A DNA stretch of 11,389 nucleotides from UBA940 sp964464465. GTDB taxonomy: Bacteria > Bacteroidota > Bacteroidia > Bacteroidales > Rikenellaceae. The stretch spans positions 1-11,389 of the forward strand of contig CAYXGF010000052.1 of NCBI GenBank assembly GCA_964464465.1, given 5' to 3'. The notes beneath the pieces were generated by a model. That model was not told the origin of the DNA, ran no database searches, and saw nothing but the letters and a program-made list of their open reading frames with translations. Both the position numbers and the translations under genes were made by a program. Below, in pieces: positions 7,290-11,389 of this stretch (position 1 is the first letter of the stretch; the number at the start of each line of letters is the position of its first letter).

Positions 7290-7889
7290 TTATTCTCCTA
7301 CAACGACTTTTGCGTATCTTATAACCTTGTCTTTGAGCTTGTATCCCTTCTGTACCACATCCAGAATACATCCTTTCTGTTCCTGCCCGGGAGCCGGAAT
7401 CTTGGCTACGGCTTCGTGCAGGTCCGTGTCAAGAGGCTGGCCGACTGCCTCTATCTCGCTGACGCCCTTCGAACGAAGGGTATCGCCGAGTTTCTGAGCA
7501 ATCAGCTCCACGCCTTTCCGTACGGCCTCGGCGTCTGTCGATACTTCCAGCGACGCCAGCGCACGGTCCATGTCGTCCACAACGGTGAGTATGGATTTGA
7601 TGATGTCCTCGCCTCCCGAGGCAATCAAATCCATTTTCTCTTTGAGCGTCCTCTTGCGGTAGTTGTCGAATTCGGCCGAAAGACGCATGTATTTGTCTTT
7701 CCACTCTTCGGCCTGAGATTTGAAATCTTCTGTCTGTGAAGTCTTCTCTGCCGAATTGTCATCGGCAGATGTCATATTGTCGCAGCCGTCGCAGCCGCAG
7801 GAAGCCCGCATTTCGTCTCCGGAGCAATCGGTGTCGGATGTAACGTTTTCTTCGTCAATGGGTTGTTCTTTAACTTTGTCTTCCGTCAT
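7290..7889 (-). CDS. grpE: Nucleotide exchange factor GrpE
   Basis: The 199-residue protein has a disordered acidic N-terminus (1-55) and a long helical region (about 56-110) with the family motif FDNYRKR (74-80). A C-terminal beta domain includes VGQPLDTDLHEAV (about 149-161) and VVQKGYKLKDKVIRYAKVVV. GrpE dimers exchange ADP for ATP on DnaK, completing the DnaK-DnaJ cycle. The N-terminal tail is odd in holding four cysteines (C22, C31, C33, C36, with CGCDGC at 31-36). It is the first gene of the minus-strand block. The best promoter, at 7953-7984, would give a leader of about 60 nt. Confidence 0.97.
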   Translation of the reverse strand: MTEDKVKEQPIDEENVTSDTDCSGDEMRASCGCDGCDNMTSADDNSAEKTSQTEDFKSQAEEWKDKYMRLSAEFDNYRKRTLKEKMDLIASGGEDIIKSILTVVDDMDRALASLEVSTDAEAVRKGVELIAQKLGDTLRSKGVSEIEAVGQPLDTDLHEAVAKIPAPGQEQKGCILDVVQKGYKLKDKVIRYAKVVVGE

Positions 7890-7952
7890 ATCTCTTGAAT
7901 TTTTGTATCTTAAATATAGAAATCAAATAATATACCATGCCTGTGCGGCTGA

Positions 7953-7984
7953 CAAAGATACGAAAAGTCGGGCGCAGAGCCAAA
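7953..7984 (-). promoter_or_regulatory. Main grpE operon promoter (consensus -33 / -7)
   Basis: The minus strand reads TTTG (7984-7981), exactly 20 bp, then TATCTTTG (7960-7953), a perfect Bacteroidota housekeeping promoter. It lies about 64 bp upstream of the grpE ATG and is the promoter-proximal unit of the repeat array. Confidence 0.8.
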
Positions 7985-8027
7985 CAAAGTCTGGATATGC
8001 CGGGACGGAGCATCTTCGACCGCAGGT

Positions 8028-8059
8028 CAAAGATACGAATAAGTGAGAGCAATGCCAAA
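8028..8059 (-). promoter_or_regulatory. Second consensus promoter in the array
   Basis: TTTG (8059-8056), 20 bp, TATCTTTG (8035-8028) on the minus strand: another perfect match, 75 bp upstream of the first. It may drive grpE from an upstream start or be a silent repeat copy. Confidence 0.6.
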
Positions 8060-8289
8060 TCACATTAGAGCATTGCCGAACGGGAGTATCTTGGGCGACG
8101 GCCAACGGTACGGATAAGGAGCGTGCAAAAGCAAATTTATTTGCAGTTTTGCCGAGGCGAAGCAGTCAAAGATACGATTATGCTCTCTTCGGTCCTTGAT
8201 TTGTGTGCAGGGGGGCGAATTTAACATGGACGGTGCGGAACTGCGGAAAAACCTTCAATTTCTTGCACCTTTTCTCACCTCGGCATAGT

Positions 8290-8340
8290 CCGAACAAGTT
8301 CGGCTCTGCGCTCGGCTTAACGAAAAGGTTGCTATCTTTG
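8290..8340 (+). promoter_or_regulatory. Oppositely oriented repeat copy, probable promoter of the phosphatase gene
   Basis: TATCTTTG (8333-8340) is a perfect -7 element, 28 bp before the ATG at 8369. The upstream GGCTCTGCGC (8302-8311) is identical to the minus-strand copy at 7984-7975. The region also holds the palindrome CCGAAC-AA-GTTCGG (8290-8303). The -33-like TTCG (8299-8302) is 30 bp rather than 20 bp from the -7 element because of about ten extra bases, so promoter strength is uncertain. Confidence 0.55.
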
Positions 8341-8357
8341 CCGCCGGTCAACTAAAC

Positions 8358-8363
8358 AGGAGA
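8358..8363 (+). promoter_or_regulatory. Shine-Dalgarno site of the phosphatase gene
   Basis: AGGAGA ends 5 bases before ATG 8369. It is unusual here because the other genes in the window mostly lack a clear site, and it fixes the start. Confidence 0.7.
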
Positions 8364-8368
8364 ATGAT

Positions 8369-8857
8369 ATGAAATACAGATTGCTTTTCGTGTGCCTGGG
8401 CAATATATGCCGCTCTCCGGCCGCACAGACGGTTATGGAGAGCGTATGCCGGGAGAGGGGATTGTCGGACAGTGTGGAGTGCGACTCGGCCGGGACATAC
8501 GGCGGACATGCCGGAGAGCGTGCCGATGCCCGTATGCGCCGTGCGGCGTCGGCTCGCGGATACGATATAACTCATATCTCGCGGCAGGTGCGGACGGACG
8601 ATTTCGATGCGTTCGACATGATAATTGTCATGGATGACCGGAATTACGAGACGCTCCATCGCATGGCTCCGAGTATTGAGGCCGCGGAGAAGATATTCCG
8701 AATGACGGAGTTTTTCCGTACCGATATCGACTGGCGTTATATTCCCGACCCTTATTATGAGGGAGCGGAGGGATTCGAGCTGGTGCTGGACCTCTTGGAG
8801 GATGCCTGCGAGGGCCTGGCGGACTATCTTGCAAGCAGGGAATGCGTGTTAAAATAA
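8369..8857 (+). CDS. Low-molecular-weight protein tyrosine phosphatase
   Basis: The 162-residue cytoplasmic protein has the P-loop CLGNICRS (C9 nucleophile, R15) near the N-terminus and the general-acid loop IPDPYYEG (D127, Y129, Y130), at normal family length. The enzyme removes phosphate from phosphotyrosine through a cysteinyl-phosphate intermediate. CLGNICRSP is the form seen in the broad eukaryote-like class. Bacterial members can oppose tyrosine kinases, for example in capsule export, but no kinase or capsule gene is nearby, so the target is unknown. It stands alone, divergent from grpE, with a repeat-type promoter in front and a strong terminator 18 bp after the stop codon. Confidence 0.95.
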   Translation: MKYRLLFVCLGNICRSPAAQTVMESVCRERGLSDSVECDSAGTYGGHAGERADARMRRAASARGYDITHISRQVRTDDFDAFDMIIVMDDRNYETLHRMAPSIEAAEKIFRMTEFFRTDIDWRYIPDPYYEGAEGFELVLDLLEDACEGLADYLASRECVLK

Positions 8858-8874
8858 CTTGCGCCACGAGATTG

Positions 8875-8909
8875 AAAAACAGGTTATGAAGATTTATAAC
8901 CTGTTTTTT
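8875..8909 (+). terminator. Rho-independent terminator of the phosphatase gene
   Basis: A perfect 13-bp stem, AAAAACAGGTTAT (8875-8887) with ATAACCTGTTTTT (8896-8908), has an 8-base loop and ends in a T run. The A run on the other side means it could also work on the minus strand. Confidence 0.85.
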
Positions 8910-8947
8910 ATTCCGCGACAATTTTTTATTTGTCTGCGGCAGAAAAT

Positions 8948-8981
8948 AACGGGACGGTGCAAAAATGCGCACCGTCCCGTT
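8948..8981 (-). terminator. Strong G/C-rich terminator of the minus-strand gene pair
   Basis: A perfect 13-bp stem, AACGGGACGGTGC (8948-8960) with GCACCGTCCCGTT (8969-8981), has an 8-base loop. On the minus strand it is followed by TTATTTTCTG, and it lies 18 bases past the stop of the 82-residue gene. Confidence 0.75.
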
Positions 8982-8999
8982 GCTTGCATTTGCGTTTGG

Positions 9000-9248
9000 C
9001 TAATATGCTTTATTTCCGTTTTTGTCGCGGAAAACTTTTGCAATCATGTCGGCTACAATCGGACCGTATTTGTCGGCGGCATATTGGAATGCTTCCGATA
9101 CGACTTTGGCAACCCCTCGTCCTCCATGGTAATAATTATTTCCGGATGATGAATTGATTTTTTGCGCCAATTCGTCAAATGTGCATGTTTTGCCTTCTGC
9201 ATATAGGTATTTGGCTATACCTATTATCAATTCATAAACTGCTCTCAT
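9000..9248 (-). CDS. 82-residue protein of unknown function downstream of the surface lipoprotein
   Basis: I do not recognise the family. The protein has no signal peptide or membrane segment. The N-terminal part is helical (YELIIGIAKYLYAEGK, about 5-20) and followed by DELAQKINSSSGNNYYHGGRG (26-46), a Gly/Asn-rich turn. A second helical part (about 47-73) leads to a polar end, FRDKNGNKAY. The small size and helix-turn-helix-like layout could suit a DNA-binding or partner protein, but this is speculation. The gene starts 24 bp after the lipoprotein stop codon and ends at a strong terminator, so the two are probably co-transcribed. The ATG is preceded by an A/T-rich stretch without Shine-Dalgarno, usual here. 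Base composition is visibly more A/T-rich than in the housekeeping block. Confidence 0.7.
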   Translation of the reverse strand: MRAVYELIIGIAKYLYAEGKTCTFDELAQKINSSSGNNYYHGGRGVAKVVSEAFQYAADKYGPIVADMIAKVFRDKNGNKAY

Positions 9249-9271
9249 AATAAGTTTGATTTAATTGGTTA

Positions 9272-11092
9272 TTAAAATTCCGTTTCTATTATCTCTTTTG
9301 CAAAGTACGGCCAAAACTGAGTTGCTGCATATGCTTCTTTGCAGCCGACGGGGACATATAATGAGTATTTAAACCCAACGTGAAACACATTCATAGGTGC
9401 TTTGGGCGGTATTTGAGCCTTGCAATAAATAGTTGTTAAATTTCTGCAATTGTAGAATGCGTATTTCTCGATTGCAGTAACGCCATCGGGAATAGTTATA
9501 CTTCTCAGATTTCCGCAATTGTAGAATGCGGATGCCCCGATTGTCGTAACGCTGTTAGGAATATTTATGTTTGACAGGTTGCTGCAATTGGCGAATGTCG
9601 ATTGTCCGATAGAAGTAACGCCATCGGGAATAGTGATGCTTGTCAGACTGCTGCAATCGTAGAATGCACTACTCTCGATCGTTTTCAGTGTTCTCGGCAG
9701 TTTTACATCAGTCAATGATGTTTTGTTTTGGAATGCATTATTGGGCAATGTCTCTAAATTCACATTCTCCATATCGAGAATTGCAAGATTGGGCAGTGAG
9801 TTCAGTGTTGAGACATCCGAACTGTTCAGATTGCCTATGACGGTAAGTTCGGTAATGGTTGACTTGTCATAGTCGGCGATGAGTTTGGATAGTGTGCCGG
9901 GTGTTTCGACCGTAACCATACTGCCGTTGAACGAGGCTTTCAGTCCGACGATAATCGCCTCCATGATAGTCTGTTTGCCGTCCGAGACGGAGACTATCAC
10001 GCGATTTGAGGTCGGCACTTTCGCTGTAATTGCAATTGAGCCTTTCATTGCGCTTGTCTGTGTCGTGTGGAGGGTATAATTACCGTTGAGATTCTGCATT
10101 TCTGCCTTCACGATGTTTTTGTCACTGCCGCCCGCAATCATGTAGTTAACGGTTATTGTCTGGTCGATGTCGAAGAATAGTTCGTTGCCCTCGGCAAAGG
10201 TAATAGACAAAGACTGCTTCTTGGGCAGAGTTATGGTTTCGCCGTTTGTCAGGGTGAAGTATACATTTTCGTTATCCTGGGTAACGTCTTGGAACATCGA
10301 ATCGCCGGTACTTACACCGTCTTTGCCGTCTTTACCGTTTTCGCCCGTCGCCTTTCCGAGATTGGTCCAAGTCGCGCCGTTGTCGGTTGAGACGTACCAA
10401 TAGCCATTCTCGATTTTCATTTGCGGGGTGATTCCGTCTTTTCCGTCTTTTCCGGGCTGGCCCTGCTCGCCTTGTTCTCCCTTTTCGCCTTGGGGTCCTT
10501 GCGGCCCCTGAGGTCCGGTTGCACCCTGCAAACCTTGCGGGCCGGTCTCTCCCTGGGCTCCGTCGGCTCCGTTCTGTCCGTCTTTGCCGTCAGAACCGTT
10601 TACGCCATCTTTCCCATCCTTGCCGTCTGCACCATCTTTGCCCTCGGCTTTGATTTTATTTCCGGCAGTGTCGAGCAGCCATTCACCGTCCAAAGTCCAG
10701 TAATAAACACCGTCCGAACTCTGACGAACGCCGATAATCGGGGTGCGCCCGTCTTTTCCGTCAGCACCATTTGCACCATTTGCGCCATTTACACCGTTCT
10801 CGCCGTGATAAATTGTTATCGGTGCGCTCTTGCTGAATGCGATAGTGTAACCGATTGTTTCGCCGTTTTTGGTTACGGGCGTTACCGACGTAACGTAGTC
10901 GTTGTTTTGCAGGGCGTTCACGAGCGTTTGCAATGATGAAATGTTGGTGTTCATCTGTTTGCAGAATTCCTCTAATAGGGCGACACGGTCTTCCAAGCCA
11001 TGCACACTATTCCAAATGTCATCATCGTCGTACTTGCACGATGAGAAGGTTGCCGCAACAAACAATGCGGCTAAAAGAAGTAGTTTCTTCAT
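9272..11092 (-). CDS. Surface lipoprotein with PL29-N/DUF4988-like coiled coil, collagen-like repeats and BspA-type leucine-rich repeats
   Basis: The 606-residue protein starts MKKLLLLAALFVAATFSSC, a lipoprotein signal with C19 as the lipidated residue; 18 in-frame codons upstream (to 11146) are rejected because they would mask it. KYDDDD after C19 fits the Bacteroidota lipoprotein export signal for the cell surface. Next come a coiled coil (about 33-61) and a YVTSVTPV...GYTIAFS segment typical of PL29-N/DUF4988 proteins. Gly-X-Y runs lie at 97-117, 151-222 (24 unbroken triplets) and about 250-261, interrupted by two small WTLDGEW / YWYVSTDNGATW modules. A beta-rich region spans about 290-400, and four 23-residue BspA-type repeats (LRR_5) span 458-549, with a C-terminal cap. 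Such proteins probably mediate adhesion or ligand binding; the ligand is unknown. It leads a pair with the 82-residue gene. Confidence 0.92.
   Translation of the reverse strand: MKKLLLLAALFVAATFSSCKYDDDDIWNSVHGLEDRVALLEEFCKQMNTNISSLQTLVNALQNNDYVTSVTPVTKNGETIGYTIAFSKSAPITIYHGENGVNGANGANGADGKDGRTPIIGVRQSSDGVYYWTLDGEWLLDTAGNKIKAEGKDGADGKDGKDGVNGSDGKDGQNGADGAQGETGPQGLQGATGPQGPQGPQGEKGEQGEQGQPGKDGKDGITPQMKIENGYWYVSTDNGATWTNLGKATGENGKDGKDGVSTGDSMFQDVTQDNENVYFTLTNGETITLPKKQSLSITFAEGNELFFDIDQTITVNYMIAGGSDKNIVKAEMQNLNGNYTLHTTQTSAMKGSIAITAKVPTSNRVIVSVSDGKQTIMEAIIVGLKASFNGSMVTVETPGTLSKLIADYDKSTITELTVIGNLNSSDVSTLNSLPNLAILDMENVNLETLPNNAFQNKTSLTDVKLPRTLKTIESSAFYDCSSLTSITIPDGVTSIGQSTFANCSNLSNINIPNSVTTIGASAFYNCGNLRSITIPDGVTAIEKYAFYNCRNLTTIYCKAQIPPKAPMNVFHVGFKYSLYVPVGCKEAYAATQFWPYFAKEIIETEF
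9446..9721 (-). repeat. Four tandem 69-bp repeats encoding BspA-type LRRs
   Basis: Residues 458-549 form four in-phase 23-residue units with the shared pattern sLtsItIPdgVtsIgxsAFynC. The DNA repeats too (recurring CTGCAATTGTAGAATGCG-like blocks), so unit number could change by slippage or recombination. Confidence 0.85.
10427..10642 (-). repeat. Collagen-like Gly-X-Y coding repeat
   Basis: Twenty-four unbroken triplets (residues 151-222) begin with GKD/GAD-type units, pass through a Gln/Pro-rich middle (GPQ, GLQ, GEK, GEQ) and return to GKDGKDGIT. Glycine is in every third position without exception. Bacterial collagen-like segments of this type can form trimers without hydroxyproline. Confidence 0.85.
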
Positions 11093-11152
11093 AGTAAGAT
11101 TTATTTGTGTTAAACATAAGTTTCCCAATCTTACTATCCGCTCCACGATAGT
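11092..11152 (-). promoter_or_regulatory. Leader with competing inverted repeats ahead of the lipoprotein gene
   Basis: In transcript order, ACTATC (11152-11147) can pair with GATAGT (11138-11133). The overlapping segment TAGTAAGATT (11136-11127) can instead pair over ten perfect bases with AATCTTACTA (11101-11092), whose last base is the A of the ATG. The two foldings exclude each other because they share bases 11133-11136, so one would cover the start region and the other free it. No consensus promoter is clear; weak -7-like boxes lie at 11111-11118 (TATGTTTA) and 11126-11133 (TAAGATTG). Confidence 0.45.
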
Positions 11153-11292
11153 GGGTTATGTACAAAAAGAAAGTGCGGAGCTGATTTTCGTTTATCAATC
11201 TGAAGGTTGTGGAAAAGACCTGTGTAAGAATAAACGACACGATACCCCACACTTGGATAGTATGTGGTATATGCGCAAAACCGCATAGCCGC
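11153..11292. other. Intergenic region upstream of the lipoprotein gene
   Basis: No gene or consensus promoter is recognised. The small dyads ATGCG (11271-11275) / CGCAT (11282-11286) and CCACA / TGTGG (about 11246-11266) are visible, and GATAGT recurs near 11252. The promoter of the minus-strand pair should lie here or in the leader. Confidence 0.4.
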
Positions 11293-11389
11293 ATGACTAT
11301 ACAAGAAATGAGTGCTGTTCGTTGTCCTCTTACATTTGAAAACTACCACATTTCAAGACATTATGGCGATAATGTTAATATCTGCCAAA
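11293..11389 (+). CDS. Possible start of a gene running off the right edge
   Basis: From ATG 11293 a plus-strand frame stays open for 32 codons to the window end (MTIQEMSAVRCPLTFENY...). I do not recognise it, there is no Shine-Dalgarno site, and the length is too short to exclude chance. It would be divergent from the lipoprotein gene. Confidence 0.25.
   Translation, partial: MTIQEMSAVRCPLTFENYHISRHYGDNVNICQ

Larger units (their letters stand above)
7953..8174 (-). repeat. Tandem array of promoter-bearing intergenic repeats upstream of grpE
   Basis: Four units begin with the complement of the -7 element: 7953 (CAAAGATA), 8028 (CAAAGATA), 8103 (CAACGGTA, degenerate) and 8167 (CAAAGATA). The first three starts are exactly 75 bp apart and the fourth follows after 64 bp. 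Each of the first three has a CAAA 20-21 bp after it (the -33 element in the other direction), then a palindrome and a GCCG-containing block. Palindrome arms are CCAAAC/GTCTGG (7980-7994), GCAATGC/GCATTGC (8049-8076) and a nearly perfect hairpin at 8125-8152. I associate this style of repeat with Bacteroidales intergenic regions, from memory. Confidence 0.75.

Noticed and set aside
7071..7739. A 222-codon plus-strand frame across dnaJ and grpE.
   Set aside because: It is antisense to two conserved genes and spans their junction, with no family resemblance.
7953..8174. Regularly spaced repeats that could be taken for a CRISPR array.
   Set aside because: The repeats are diverged, contain promoter boxes and internal palindromes, lack uniform spacers, and no cas gene is near.
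10421..10936. A 171-codon plus-strand frame opposite the collagen-like region.
   Set aside because: It arises from the complement of the regular Gly-X-Y codons and has no independent support.
11093..11146. An upstream in-frame ATG would lengthen the lipoprotein by 18 residues.
   Set aside because: It would bury the lipoprotein signal peptide; MKKLLLLAAL...SSC at 11092 is clearly the N-terminus.
11092..11152. Inverted repeats beside a surface lipoprotein gene, suggestive of an invertible phase-variable promoter.
   Set aside because: The arms are only 25 bases apart, there is no consensus promoter between them and no recombinase gene is in the window; an RNA structure explains them better.

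Overview
The window looks like chromosomal DNA of a Bacteroidales bacterium (phylum Bacteroidota). The evidence is Bacteroidota-type promoters (TTTG, about 20 bp, TAnnTTTG, with perfect copies), few Shine-Dalgarno sequences, a lipoprotein with an acidic surface-export signal after its lipobox cysteine, a PL29-N/DUF4988-type collagen/BspA surface protein, and MutL and DnaJ of Bacteroidota character. I cannot resolve the family.

Left end (1-1674): the C-terminal end of a NupG-like nucleoside:H+ symporter runs in from the left. Next come a divergent pair, an HxlR-family regulator (minus) and a single-domain cupin (plus), which share a 144-bp control region rich in repeats. A candidate terminator follows the cupin within about 350 bp of otherwise empty sequence.

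Centre (1675-7889, all minus): a tightly packed housekeeping block reads, in transcription order, grpE, dnaJ, a small tail-anchored protein, mutL, a rhomboid protease, a membrane-anchored endonuclease/exonuclease/phosphatase (EEP) protein and a YhcH/YjgK/YiaL-family protein. Most gaps are 3-6 bp, and the last two genes overlap as ATGA. The 48-bp gap after dnaJ carries a possible internal -7 element. The block joins protein folding (GrpE and DnaJ, partners of a DnaK not in the window), mismatch repair and membrane proteolysis. MutL lacks recognisable C-terminal endonuclease motifs.

Control region (7890-8368): this holds a tandem array of promoter-bearing repeats, three of them starting exactly 75 bp apart, pointing at grpE. 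A related copy points the other way, at a low-molecular-weight protein tyrosine phosphatase gene (8369-8857). The repeats share conserved ends and each carries a palindrome of different sequence at the same relative position.

Right end (8858-11389): two strong hairpins, one suited to terminating each strand, separate the phosphatase gene from a minus-strand pair. That pair is a large surface lipoprotein (coiled coil, collagen-like Gly-X-Y stretches, BspA-type leucine-rich repeats) followed by an 82-residue protein of unknown function. The lipoprotein's leader has mutually exclusive inverted repeats, one of which includes the A of the start codon. No tRNA, rRNA, insertion sequence or CRISPR array was seen. 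The strongest candidates for something new are the tandem promoter-repeat array, the switch-like leader, and the collagen/LRR lipoprotein with its small partner.
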